Source: JARRKU01 sp050288425 (GTDB lineage: Bacteria; Desulfobacterota; Desulfobacteria; Desulfobacterales; Desulfosarcinaceae). Taken from it: a stretch of DNA of 64,000 nt. The stretch spans positions 14,415-78,414 of the forward strand of contig JBNKDU010000034.1 of assembly GCA_050288425.1 (NCBI GenBank). The letters run 5' to 3'. The notes under the pieces were generated by a model. The model ran no database searches, was not told the origin of the DNA, and saw nothing but the letters and a program-made list of their open reading frames with translations. The position numbers were made by a program, and so were the translations under genes. Shown here piece by piece: positions 44,127 to 52,865 of the stretch (the first letter of the stretch is position 1; the number at the start of each line of letters is the position of its first letter).

Positions 44127-44551
44127 TAGAAAAAGTTTTGCTTGATCGGCTTGACCTTCATGGCACGGGTGGGGCAGGTACGCACGCACAGCTCACACAC
44201 GCTGCATTTGAGAATGTCGAAGCAAACTTCCATGGAGGGACGATCCACCGCCAGGGCGCCGGTGGGGCATACCGCGGTGCAGGAACCGCAATGGGTGCAG
44301 ACATCGTCGTCCCGTTCGACCTCCTGAGAGGCTTTCTGCACATCCACTCCCTGGGATTTGAGATAGTCCACACCGGCCTTGAAATTGGCCTTCGCCCCGG
44401 ACAGTTCCAACACCATATAACCTTCCTTGCGGGGCAGGATTCCGGCATGGAGGATGTTGAATATGAGATCATGGTTGCGCGCCAGATTGCAGACCAGCGG
44501 CTTCTGGACCTCGGTCTTGGGAAAGCGCAGGATGAGTATTTTCGAGTACAC
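44126..44551 (-). CDS. NIL-domain ferredoxin (two 4Fe-4S clusters)
   Basis: 141 residues from a GTG at 44551 with GGAGG five bases upstream; the open frame extends further but without ribosome-binding site. The N-terminal NIL domain (about 1-75: KILILRFP...LIFNILHAGILPRKEGYMV) is followed by two 4Fe-4S motifs, CTHCGSCTAVCP and CSVCELCVRTCP. NIL ferredoxins are known in sulfur insertion during homocysteine synthesis in methanogens and sulfate reducers. Here, coupling to mnmA suggests sulfur transfer to tRNA instead; that is inference. It is the first gene of the operon. Confidence 0.88.
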   Translation of the reverse strand: MYSKILILRFPKTEVQKPLVCNLARNHDLIFNILHAGILPRKEGYMVLELSGAKANFKAGVDYLKSQGVDVQKASQEVERDDDVCTHCGSCTAVCPTGALAVDRPSMEVCFDILKCSVCELCVRTCPTRAMKVKPIKQNFF

Positions 44552-44599
44552 GCGGGCCTCCAAGGATCTGGATTCTTTACTTATGGAAAGTAACTGTGT

Positions 44600-44628
44600 A
44601 ACATATTTGCAAAACTCTGGAGTGTCAA
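44600..44628 (-). promoter_or_regulatory. promoter for the NIL ferredoxin-mnmA-mtaB operon
   Basis: Minus-strand TTGACA (44628-44623), 17-base spacer, TATGTT (44605-44600), about 50 bases before the GTG start. Confidence 0.7.
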
Positions 44629-44641
44629 CCGAATAGACGCC

Positions 44642-46801
44642 ATGAATCCCTTTGCATACCGGACCACCGGACTGGCCATCAAGACCCTGGAAAATCTCTC
44701 CAAGGCCCAGGTGAATCTTCACGGGACGGAGAACATTCCCCAAGGTTCCGCCATTTTCGTGGTCAACCATTTCACGCGGCTGGAAACCTTCCTGATGCCC
44801 TACTACGTGCACAAGTTGATCCGGCGGCCGGTCTGGTCCATGGCCGCGGCCGATCTCTTCGTGGGCTCCTTCGGGCGCTACCTCGAATCCGTGGGGGCCG
44901 TTTCCACCGCACACCCCGATCGGGATCGCCTGATCGTCAAAACCCTGCTGACCGGTGAGGCGGCCTGGATTATCTTTCCCGAAGGCAGCATGGTCAAGAG
45001 CAAGCAGATTATAGAGAAGGGCCGCTACATGATCTACGATGCCGGCGGCAAACATCCTCCTCACACGGGGGCCGCCTTCCTGGCCTTGCGTACCGAATTC
45101 TACCGGCAGCGCATGCTGCAGCTCTCCCTTCATCGCCCCCGGGAGACCGAACGGCTGCTGCCGCTTTTCAGTATCGATTCCCTGGACGATATTTCGCGCC
45201 AGGGCACCCATATTGTGCCCGTGAACATTACCTATTACCCGTTGCGGGCCAGGATGAACATCCTCAATCACCTGGCCAAACGGCTGGTGGAGGGCCTGCC
45301 CGAGCGGATCACCGAAGAACTCATGACCGAAGGGGCCATGCTGTTGTCCGGCGTCGATATCGATATTCGCTTCGGCCCCCCCATCGACATCGGTCCCTAC
45401 CTGCAAAAGCGGTCGATCTTAAAGGATTTACGATCGCCGCGCACCTTCGACTTCGATGACCCCCTGCCGTGTTTGAAATGCATGCGCAAGGCCGCCCGCA
45501 AGATCATGCAGCGGTACATGGACGGCATCTATGGATTGACGACGGTCAACCATGACCATATCTTCGCCTCGCTGCTCAAACACAACCTGACCAACAGCGT
45601 CGACCTGCGGGCGTTCAAACAACGGGCCTTCCTGGCCATTTCCGACGACATCGAAAGCATGCCCATTCACCTGCACCACAGCCTGAAGGTGAACCAGAGT
45701 CACCTGCTTATCGATGACCGGTTCCATAAACTGTCCGATTTCCTGGACGTGGCCGAAGAAAAAGGCGTTGTCCAACGCCACGGCCCCACCCTCCGGCGCG
45801 ATCGTTCCAAGCTCAGACAGGTCTTCGATTTTCAGCGGGTTCGTATCGACAATCCCGTGGCCGTCATGGCCAACGAAGTGGAGCCCCTCCTGCATTTACA
45901 GAAGAAAATATCGCGACTTTGCCGGACACCCCGGTTTCGGTTGCAAACCAGGATCGTCGCCCATTATCTCCAGAAGGCCGAGCAGGAGTTCGATGCCGCT
46001 TACGAGCAGTTCGCCATCCAGGGGGAAAGCAAACCGCGCCGTGTCGGCCTGCCCATGCTGTTCAAGGGTCGATCGCGGAAGCTGGGCATCGTACTCTGCC
46101 ATGGTTACATGGCCGCCCCCCTCGAAGTGCGGACCCTGGCGGAATATCTGGCCGCCTCGGGGTATTGGGTCTACACACCGCGCCTGGCCGGCCACGGCAC
46201 GTCCCCCGAGGATCTGGCCCGCGCATCCTTCCAGGATTGGATCCACAGCATGGAAGACGGCTACATCCTGATGCGGAACCTGTGCCGCCGGGTGGTCCTG
46301 GGCGGATTCTCCACCGGCGCCGCACTATCCCTGGAACTGGCATCGCGACTGTCGTCCGTCGTCGGCGTATTTGCCATTTCCACCCCGTTGCGCCTCCAGT
46401 ACCTGGGTTCCCGGCTGGCTCCCTTCGTGGATACGTGGAATAAAATCATGAACAAGGTGCACCTCAACGATGCCAGAATGGATTTCGTGGAGAATAGCCC
46501 GGAGAATCCGGATATCAATTACCTGCGCAATCCCATTTCCGGCGTACGCGAGCTGGAGCGCCTGATGGGCTATTTGGAGCCCAAGCTGGCCGATATCCGC
46601 ATGCCCGCCCTGGTGGTCCAGGGCAAGAACGATCCGGTGGTCCATCCCGCCGGTTCCGAGCGGCTCTATAACCTGTTGGGATCGGAAGAGAAACGATACC
46701 TGGTCTTCAATTTCAATCGCCACGGCATCCTGCTGGGCGAAGGCTCTGAGCGGGTCCACCAGGCCGTGGGCCAGTTCATCGACCAACTGAAAACGAAATG
46801 A
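44642..46801 (+). CDS. Fused PlsC-like acyltransferase and alpha/beta hydrolase
   Basis: 719 residues. The N-terminal ~250 residues resemble glycerolipid acyltransferases. The first block is NHFTRLE (HxxxxE rather than the usual HxxxxD), and the substrate block is FPEGSM. A ~230-residue middle region has no family I recognise. The C-terminal ~240 residues are a hydrolase: HGYMAAPLEVR, nucleophile GFSTGAA, acid GKNDPVV, histidine NRHGILL. It may make or remodel an acylated lipid. It is divergent from the NIL operon and is followed by a Ste24-like protease 13 bases later. Confidence 0.85.
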   Translation: MNPFAYRTTGLAIKTLENLSKAQVNLHGTENIPQGSAIFVVNHFTRLETFLMPYYVHKLIRRPVWSMAAADLFVGSFGRYLESVGAVSTAHPDRDRLIVKTLLTGEAAWIIFPEGSMVKSKQIIEKGRYMIYDAGGKHPPHTGAAFLALRTEFYRQRMLQLSLHRPRETERLLPLFSIDSLDDISRQGTHIVPVNITYYPLRARMNILNHLAKRLVEGLPERITEELMTEGAMLLSGVDIDIRFGPPIDIGPYLQKRSILKDLRSPRTFDFDDPLPCLKCMRKAARKIMQRYMDGIYGLTTVNHDHIFASLLKHNLTNSVDLRAFKQRAFLAISDDIESMPIHLHHSLKVNQSHLLIDDRFHKLSDFLDVAEEKGVVQRHGPTLRRDRSKLRQVFDFQRVRIDNPVAVMANEVEPLLHLQKKISRLCRTPRFRLQTRIVAHYLQKAEQEFDAAYEQFAIQGESKPRRVGLPMLFKGRSRKLGIVLCHGYMAAPLEVRTLAEYLAASGYWVYTPRLAGHGTSPEDLARASFQDWIHSMEDGYILMRNLCRRVVLGGFSTGAALSLELASRLSSVVGVFAISTPLRLQYLGSRLAPFVDTWNKIMNKVHLNDARMDFVENSPENPDINYLRNPISGVRELERLMGYLEPKLADIRMPALVVQGKNDPVVHPAGSERLYNLLGSEEKRYLVFNFNRHGILLGEGSERVHQAVGQFIDQLKTK

Positions 46802-46814
46802 ATGTGCATTGACG

Positions 46815-48101
46815 ATGGAACCGTTGGCCTGGATAATTCTGATCTTTCTCCTGGCGGCCCTGGCCGTGGATATCTGGGCCGACCTGCTCAATCTCGAGAC
46901 CTTGCGGTTGAAATTGCCGCCGGCCTTTTCCCGCTGGTACGACGAGGCACGCTATGCCGCTTCCCAGCGTTACCTGCGCACCCAAACACGATTCGGCTGG
47001 GTGGTGACGGGGTTCGATCTGGCCCTGCTGCTGGTCTTCTGGTTTGCCGGCGGTTTCGGGGCCCTGGATCGATGGGTGCGGGCACTGGATTGGCCCGTGG
47101 TGGCGCAGGGATTGATCTACATCGGCATTCTGGTGGCCGTCAAAGGCCTGCTGGGGTTGCCGTTCGGCATGTACGCCACCTTCGTTATCGAAACGCGTTT
47201 CGGCTTCAATCGAACCACCTGGCGCACCTATGTGAAGGACCGCATCAAGGGAATGATCCTGACCGGACTGGTGGGCGGCGGCCTTCTGGCACTGGTGCTG
47301 GCCTTTTTCCAATACGCCGGCGGACAAGCCTGGTGGGCCTGTTGGTTGGCCACCACGGCCGTCATGCTGGTGCTGCAGTACATCGCCCCGACCTGGATCA
47401 TGCCGCTGTTCAACCGCTTCGAACCTCTGCCCGAGGGAGAACTGCGCGATGCGGTCATGGCATACGCCCGCCGCATCGATTTCAAGATAGACGGGATCTG
47501 GGTGATGGACGGTTCCCGGCGCAGCGCCAAATCCAATGCCTTCTTCACCGGATTCGGTCGACATCGCCGCATCGTGCTGTTCGACACCCTGATCGAGAAG
47601 CATTCCGTCGCGGAACTGGTGGCGGTCCTGGCGCATGAAATGGGCCATTACAAGCGCCGGCACATCGTGCGCAATCTGGTCATCGGCATCGTCCATACAG
47701 GCGTGCTCTTCTTCGTACTCTCCCTGTTCATCTCCCGCCCGGCGTTGTTCGCCGCCTTCCGGGTCGATCAGATCTCCGTCTATGCGGGATTGATTTTCTT
47801 CGGAATCTGCTATTCGCCTTTGGACGGGGCCCTGGGGATCGCATTGCACGCCATGTCCCGGCGACACGAATATGAAGCCGACCGATACTGCGTGGATACC
47901 TGCGAAGACGGAGAGGCCATGATCACGGCGCTGAAGAACCTGGCGGTGGACAATCTCTCCAATCTGCGGCCGCACCCTTTCTATGTTTTTCTACACTACT
48001 CCCACCCGCCAATACTGCAGCGCATCGAAGCCATCGAACGTCGCATGGCGGAGAATCGTCTTTCGGCAGGCCCATCGGCAGGCAGGACTTCTGCCGCCTA
48101 G
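46815..48101 (+). CDS. M48 family (Ste24-like) membrane metallopeptidase
   Basis: 428 residues from the ATG at 46815; a TTG two codons upstream is possible. Several membrane helices are present, with the zinc motif HEMGH (AVLAHEMGHYKRRH) and a later EYEADRY that supplies the third ligand. The long membrane N-terminus and the family's FVIETRFGFNRTT segment match CAAX-protease-type Ste24 rather than HtpX. In bacteria such proteins act in envelope protein quality control. It lies 13 bases after the acyltransferase-hydrolase, probably in the same transcript. Confidence 0.88.
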   Translation: MEPLAWIILIFLLAALAVDIWADLLNLETLRLKLPPAFSRWYDEARYAASQRYLRTQTRFGWVVTGFDLALLLVFWFAGGFGALDRWVRALDWPVVAQGLIYIGILVAVKGLLGLPFGMYATFVIETRFGFNRTTWRTYVKDRIKGMILTGLVGGGLLALVLAFFQYAGGQAWWACWLATTAVMLVLQYIAPTWIMPLFNRFEPLPEGELRDAVMAYARRIDFKIDGIWVMDGSRRSAKSNAFFTGFGRHRRIVLFDTLIEKHSVAELVAVLAHEMGHYKRRHIVRNLVIGIVHTGVLFFVLSLFISRPALFAAFRVDQISVYAGLIFFGICYSPLDGALGIALHAMSRRHEYEADRYCVDTCEDGEAMITALKNLAVDNLSNLRPHPFYVFLHYSHPPILQRIEAIERRMAENRLSAGPSAGRTSAA

Positions 48102-48227
48102 CGGGTCTCACCAACCGCCGGGACTATTTCTCCCTCCGATTATGCCAACGATAGGGTTTCTCCTGACATCGCAAAAGTCGGTTCGTCCATCTATTGCCAT
48201 CTTTTTTATGCAACGTTGGGGTTTACT
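48102..48227. repeat. intergenic stretch with a lone right end of the intergenic repeat
   Basis: TGCCATC followed by TTTTTT and then ATGCAACGTTGGGG (about 48196-48220) is the same right end as in the full copies at 48228-48481 and 58750-59017, here without the rest of the element. Nothing else is recognised. Confidence 0.6.
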
Positions 48228-48481
48228 CCAATGTTGCAAAAGTCGGAGGGCTTCAGAGCCAAGGCGCCAAGGGCGCAGCCGTAGTCAATCTACTGCAAGC
48301 CCTTGGCAACGCCGTTACTTACGCCCTCCGGCTTTCCCGAAGGGGAAAAAAGATGGCATAAAATAGGCCCGATCCTTCAGTGAACCGGTGGTTGATGGCT
48401 GGCAGTGGCTCTGGAACCGGCCTTTGTTCGACGTTCATGACGGTTCATTGCCCTTTTGCCATCTTTTTTATGCAACGTTGG
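48228..48481. repeat. intergenic repeat element, copy A (terminal inverted repeats)
   Basis: About 254 bases with ends CCAATGTTGCA and TGCAACGTTGG. Inside are nested inverted repeats: GGAGGGC/GCCCTCC, GCCAAGGGC/GCCCTTGGC and AAAAAAGATGGCA/TGCCATCTTTTTT. Bases 48265-48323 are identical over 59 positions to copy B. There is no open frame. It ends two bases from the stop of the RecA-like ATPase gene, so it probably supplies that gene's 3' end. It is best described as a MITE- or REP-like palindromic element. Confidence 0.8.
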
Positions 48482-48483
48482 AG

Positions 48484-49185
48484 TTATGGTTGGGTCTGTA
48501 TCAGCATGGTGGCCGGATCCAGGGTCAAGACAGTCTCGTTGCGCCCCCAGGAACCGCCTTGGATCGCCTGGATATGAATGGTCTCCTGCTTCGGTTGCAG
48601 CGCGATGGCCACGGCGAACAGATGCCGCACCCGCGAAAGCTGAACCGGCAGACCGTCCATGTCCGGCGCTTCGTGGCGGTGGGTGGTCATGGTAAACCAG
48701 ATGGGCAGGGAGAGTCGTTCGGCCAGTTTTTTCAATTCGTCCAGGTCGTTTTGAAGGGGATCGTCGAAGGCCAGGCCGTCGATGATCATCATATGGGGTT
48801 GGAAAATGTTCTGGGCGGTCAGGTCGGTGATCCGCTCTTCCAGACGGGGTGCGCTGAACCCTTCGGCCCGGAAGGTCATGATGAATCGGTGGGGAACCAC
48901 GCTGTCCCACAACCGACCGATCTGCGTCACCTGGTACTGCTGGGCCATTCTTTCCAGAACCTCCTGGTACCAGATACTGACCTTGCCGATGGGTTCGTTG
49001 AGGCTGATATGCAGCACGTTCTTCTGCTGCAGCAGCGTGTTGAGGGCGATCTGAACCACCAGGGCGGTCTTTCCCACCCCGTGGCGGGCCAGCACAGCCC
49101 CGAAATCACCGGGCCTGATAATCTCGTCGTTTTCCCCACCCAATAATCGCATGGGATTGCGAAGAATAAGATCCTGCTTCAGCAT
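48484..49185 (-). CDS. RecA/KaiC-like single-domain ATPase
   Basis: 233 residues from the ATG at 49185, with AAAGGAG seven bases upstream; the open frame begins earlier without support. A Walker-A-like ARHGVGKTALVVQ and a Walker-B-like HMMIIDGLAF are visible, followed by an LPIWFTMTTHR segment that resembles the RecA-fold strand 4. The fold resembles KaiC/RadA-type ATPases reduced to one domain. The function is unknown. It precedes fusA's end on the same strand, so it may be co-transcribed downstream of EF-G (gap ~130 bases on the transcript). Confidence 0.7.
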   Translation of the reverse strand: MLKQDLILRNPMRLLGGENDEIIRPGDFGAVLARHGVGKTALVVQIALNTLLQQKNVLHISLNEPIGKVSIWYQEVLERMAQQYQVTQIGRLWDSVVPHRFIMTFRAEGFSAPRLEERITDLTAQNIFQPHMMIIDGLAFDDPLQNDLDELKKLAERLSLPIWFTMTTHRHEAPDMDGLPVQLSRVRHLFAVAIALQPKQETIHIQAIQGGSWGRNETVLTLDPATMLIQTQP

Positions 49186-49315
49186 GATCAGGCTCCTTTC
49201 TTTCAGTTGAATGACCTTGGCCGCCGGATGCCCGTTGAAAACGGACGTCCTTGCGCACGTGCCCAGGCCGGATGTAAGTTCGGTGATCACGTTCGAATCC
49301 ATTTGCGAAAATATC

Positions 49316-51403
49316 CTAGGCCACCTTCTGTTTCTTTTCGGCGGCGGCCTTGAGGATCTCTTCGGCGATGGACTGGGGCACCTGTTTGTAGACGGAAAAT
49401 TCCATGGTGAACTGGGCCTTTCCCTGGGTCAACGAGCGCAGCACCGTCGAATATCCGAACATTTCCGCCAGGGGCACCTGGGCCTCGATGGCGCACATCA
49501 CCCCTTCGTCCTGGGCGCCGACGATGATGCCCCTGCGCTGGTTCAGGGATCCCATGGCGGCGCCCTGGAATTCGGTGGGTGTCTCCACCACCACCTTCAT
49601 GATCGGTTCCTGGATCACCGGTTTGGCCTTGGCATAGGTATCCAGGAAAGCGCCCCGGGCGGCGGCCTGAAACGCCATGTCGGATGAATCGACACTGTGG
49701 GCGGCACCGTCGGCCAGGACGACTTTCACGCCCGTCACCGGGAATTCCAGTTTGGGTCCCTTGGCCATGCAGGAGCGGAAGCCCTTTTCGCAGGCCGGAA
49801 TATACTGGGTGGGGATCCTGCCGCCCACCACCTTGTTCTCGAAGACGAAGTCTCCATCGTCGAGCGGTTCGATATGACCGGCCACCCGGCCGAATTGACC
49901 CGCGCCGCCGGTCTGTTTCTTGTGGATGTAGTCGAATTCGGCCATCTGGGTGATGGTTTCCCGATAGGCCACCTGGGGAGCGCCGGTCTCCACAGTCGCG
50001 TTGTATTCCCGGCGCATGCGTTCGATGTAGACCTCCAGGTGCAACTCACCCATGCCGGAGATGATGGTTTCCTTGGTTTCATCGTTGACGTAGGTCTTGA
50101 AGGTGGGGTCCTCTTTGGAAAAGCGGTTCAGGGCCTTGGACATGTTGACTTCCGCCTTGTTGTCCTTCGGTTTGATGGCCAGGGAAATCACCGGTTCGGG
50201 CACGTACATGGAGGTCATGGTCAACTGCAGGCCGGGGGAGACGAAGGTGTCGCCCGAGGCGCAGTCCACCCCGAACAGGGCTCCGATGAAACCGGCGGGC
50301 AGTTCGGGGATGTCCTCCATCTGGTTGGCATGCATACGCACCAGGCGGCCGATTTTGATCTTACGTCCCGTGCGGATGTTGACCACGGTGTCGCCCTTTG
50401 CCAATCTGCCCTGATAAACACGGATATAGGTCAACTGGCCATATTGGCCGTCCTCCAGCTTGAACGCCAACAAAACGGTGGGTTTATCCGGATCGGTCTG
50501 CAGATCCACGGGGGCCTCGTTGGCATCCAGATCCAGGGCCTGGTTGGTGACCTCCGCCGGACTGGGCAGCAGTCGCGTGACGGCATTTAGCAGGGGTTGC
50601 ACCCCTTTGTTTTTATAGGCCGAGCCCATGAAGACCGGCGTCAGCTCACGGTTCAAGACGCCCGCGCGGACTGCCTCCCATAACAGTTCGGGAGAAATAG
50701 GTGTTTCTTCTAAAACCGCTTCGGTCAGTTCGTCGGAGAACATGCTGGCCGCGTCGATGAGCAGTTCCCGTTTCTCCAAGGCCTGATCCTTCAGCGTTTC
50801 CGGGATTTCCGTTTCGCGGATCGTCTCGCCGTTGTCGCCGTCGAAATAGACGGCTTTCATGGTCACCAGGTCCACGACACCCTCGTGATCCGCTTCGAGA
50901 CCGATGGGAATCTGCATGGCCACGGGATTGTGGCCCAGCTTGGATTTGAGTTGGTCGATGACTTTGAACGGATTGGCGCCGCTGCGGTCGCATTTGTTGA
51001 CGAAGGCGATGCAAGGCACCTGGTAGCGCTTCATCTGCTGGTCGACGGTGATGGACTGGGACTGCACGCCGCCGACGGAACAGAGGACCAGGATGGCGCC
51101 GTCGAGCACCCGCAGGGATCGTTCGACTTCGATGGTGAAATCTACATGGCCGGGTGTATCGATGATATTGATTTCATGGCCCTTCCATTGGCAGAAAGTC
51201 GCGGCCGAAGCAATGGTGATGCCGCGTTCCTTCTCCAGCTCCATGGAGTCCATGGTGGCGCCGATACCGTCCTTGCCCTTCACATCATGGATGGCGTGGA
51301 TGCGCTGGGTATAGAACAGAATCCTTTCGGTCAGGGTGGTCTTGCCCGAATCGATGTGGGCACTGATTCCGATGTTGCGTACGAATTGAGTTTCGGTGTT
51401 CAT
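49316..51403 (-). CDS. fusA: Translation elongation factor G, spdEFG1/mitochondrial type
   Basis: 695 residues. G motifs are AHIDSGKTTLTER, DTPGHVDFT and NKCDR; domains II-V follow in order, including the domain IV segment GGAGQFGRV. The AHIDSGKTTLTER and GKDGIGATMDSMELEKERGIT segments match mitochondrial EF-G1 and the spdEFG1 group better than the AHVDAGKTTTTER form of ordinary EF-G. It would catalyse translocation. It is not in a str operon: no rpsL, rpsG or tuf is near. AAGGAAATC precedes the ATG and the leader is about 250 bases. Confidence 0.93.
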   Translation of the reverse strand: MNTETQFVRNIGISAHIDSGKTTLTERILFYTQRIHAIHDVKGKDGIGATMDSMELEKERGITIASAATFCQWKGHEINIIDTPGHVDFTIEVERSLRVLDGAILVLCSVGGVQSQSITVDQQMKRYQVPCIAFVNKCDRSGANPFKVIDQLKSKLGHNPVAMQIPIGLEADHEGVVDLVTMKAVYFDGDNGETIRETEIPETLKDQALEKRELLIDAASMFSDELTEAVLEETPISPELLWEAVRAGVLNRELTPVFMGSAYKNKGVQPLLNAVTRLLPSPAEVTNQALDLDANEAPVDLQTDPDKPTVLLAFKLEDGQYGQLTYIRVYQGRLAKGDTVVNIRTGRKIKIGRLVRMHANQMEDIPELPAGFIGALFGVDCASGDTFVSPGLQLTMTSMYVPEPVISLAIKPKDNKAEVNMSKALNRFSKEDPTFKTYVNDETKETIISGMGELHLEVYIERMRREYNATVETGAPQVAYRETITQMAEFDYIHKKQTGGAGQFGRVAGHIEPLDDGDFVFENKVVGGRIPTQYIPACEKGFRSCMAKGPKLEFPVTGVKVVLADGAAHSVDSSDMAFQAAARGAFLDTYAKAKPVIQEPIMKVVVETPTEFQGAAMGSLNQRRGIIVGAQDEGVMCAIEAQVPLAEMFGYSTVLRSLTQGKAQFTMEFSVYKQVPQSIAEEILKAAAEKKQKVA

Positions 51404-51734
51404 TTTGATTTCCTTGGTTACGTTCCCTTGTCCTTGCCGGGTTGCCGATGGCCGCCCCCGGGCCGAATCCGATTCGGCAAGCCATCGACCGCCTCGGGTG
51501 TATGCCGGGCAAACGGGATTTTGCGCCCGGTGAGGATCGGTCTCTTTATATTGGATTTGTTAGCGTCAGATGAATCGTCGATGAAATCTCTGCGCGGGTC
51601 TACTCGTTCCACCTATGTGTTTACGCGGCCAACTGGGGAGGCTCGGGGACCTTAAAAATTAACGACTTTAAAGATATTTTCATGGCATGTCAACTACAAA
51701 TATCGTTTTTTGTTCTACGGCAGAGATCCGCTCG
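51404..51734 (-). promoter_or_regulatory. fusA promoter and ~250-base leader
   Basis: Minus-strand TTGACA (51693-51688), 17-base spacer, TAAAGT (51670-51665). The remaining ~255 bases up to the fusA ATG are GC-rich, with an ATTCGGC/GCCGAAT inverted repeat near 51470. No gene is seen. Confidence 0.55.
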
Positions 51735-52166
51735 TCATCTATCATCCACCGGTGGATGGGGACGTCGGCCATATTGCTTATAGGCGAAATAGTCATCGAG
51801 GATGGCCGGGTGATCGAAAACAATGGGGGATGGCAGGTTCCGGGGGGAAAAAATGCGGGCGGTCCTGGCGTCATCCGCGCCGACGGGGGTACCTTCGGCC
51901 GTGGCGATGAATACCGTGGAAACGGAATGGTGGCGCGGATCACGACCGGGATCGGAATAGGTATGAAATTGTTCCTTCAGGCAAACCCGCAGGGAAGTTT
52001 CCTCCCATGCCTCCCGGACGGCGGCCGTCTCGAGGGTTTCGCCATAATCGACGAATCCTCCCGGAAGGGCCCATCCATGGGGCGGGTTGCGGCGTTCCAC
52101 CAGGACGATGCCGTATTGGCATTCGATGATGATATCGACGGTCAACAGGGGATTGCGCAATGGCAT
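51735..52166 (-). CDS. Nudix hydrolase
   Basis: 143 residues. The Nudix box is complete: GGFVDYGETLETAAVREAWEET fits Gx5Ex7REUxEExGU (residues about 36-58, written here only in outline). The GGFVDxGE form is typical of ADP-ribose/NAD-type pyrophosphohydrolases, but the substrate is not certain. Its ATG overlaps the TAA of the response-regulator gene by one base (TAATG), so the pair is coupled. Confidence 0.9.
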   Translation of the reverse strand: MPLRNPLLTVDIIIECQYGIVLVERRNPPHGWALPGGFVDYGETLETAAVREAWEETSLRVCLKEQFHTYSDPGRDPRHHSVSTVFIATAEGTPVGADDARTARIFSPRNLPSPIVFDHPAILDDYFAYKQYGRRPHPPVDDR

Positions 52167-52657
52167 TATTCGTTGTCCGGTTCGATGATTACGGCCCCGT
52201 CCTCGGAGCGACGTACCGTGGTGATTCCCGGTGCCTGCGCTTCCAGTTCATCGAGAAGGGAGAAATGCGGCGTGGCATCGCAACGCCGGGCCTTGTGTGC
52301 CAGGGCGTCCTGAACGGCGGCATGCAGCTCCTGATTGCCCACCGGCTTGGTCAACAGACGGTAAATTTCGGCTTGATTGACGGCCTTCATGGCCGACTCC
52401 ACCGAGGCATGGCCCGTGAGGATGATGCGCACGATATCCGGGTAGCGTCTCCGCACCACGGCAAGGAACTCCGAACCCTGCATACCCGGCATGCGCTCGT
52501 CGGAGATGACCACGTCCACGGACTCCTGTCCCAGGATTTGCAGCGCCGCGTCGGCATTCTGGGCCGTGACGACGGTATACGGTCCGTAAGACAGCGTCTC
52601 TTTGAGCACACTCAGAACAAGCGGCTGGTCGTCGACCAGCAGGACTTTGGGTCGCAT
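52166..52657 (-). CDS. Single-domain response regulator
   Basis: 163 residues from the ATG at 52657, with AAAGGAAAGG upstream; the longer open frame starts without support. A receiver domain fills residues 1-120: acidic pocket LLVDDQP, phospho-acceptor Asp in VISDERMPGM, Thr in ILTGHAS and Lys in LLTKPVG. The ~40-residue tail after the receiver has no output domain. The DERMPG form is common in regulators that feed HD-GYP or histidine-kinase systems; no kinase is near. Coupled to the Nudix gene. Confidence 0.9.
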   Translation of the reverse strand: MRPKVLLVDDQPLVLSVLKETLSYGPYTVVTAQNADAALQILGQESVDVVISDERMPGMQGSEFLAVVRRRYPDIVRIILTGHASVESAMKAVNQAEIYRLLTKPVGNQELHAAVQDALAHKARRCDATPHFSLLDELEAQAPGITTVRRSEDGAVIIEPDNE

Positions 52658-52756
52658 GGCCTTTCCTTTGCGCAACGATGATGTACGGGCTGGATGAGTA
52701 TCTCTTACCACAGGTGGCCGATTCAAATCAAATTTCAATTCATGTGCCATTCTTAT

Positions 52757-52809
52757 CCTTTTTTATGCAACGTTGGGGTTGACTCATTTGGGGGTCATGA
52801 GGCTATAGT
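52757..52809 (+). promoter_or_regulatory. lone repeat end supplying a promoter for the CoA-transferase gene
   Basis: A lone right end of the intergenic repeat, ending ATGCAACGTTGGGG (about 52765-52778), runs into TTGACT (52779-52784). TATAGT (52804-52809) lies 19 bases downstream, near the limit of spacing. The promoter is plausible but not strong. Confidence 0.4.
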
Positions 52810-52865
52810 TGCCCCTTGGTTCATCTGTCATTTAAGGTTCGCCCACTCCCGCACTGGAGACAGCC

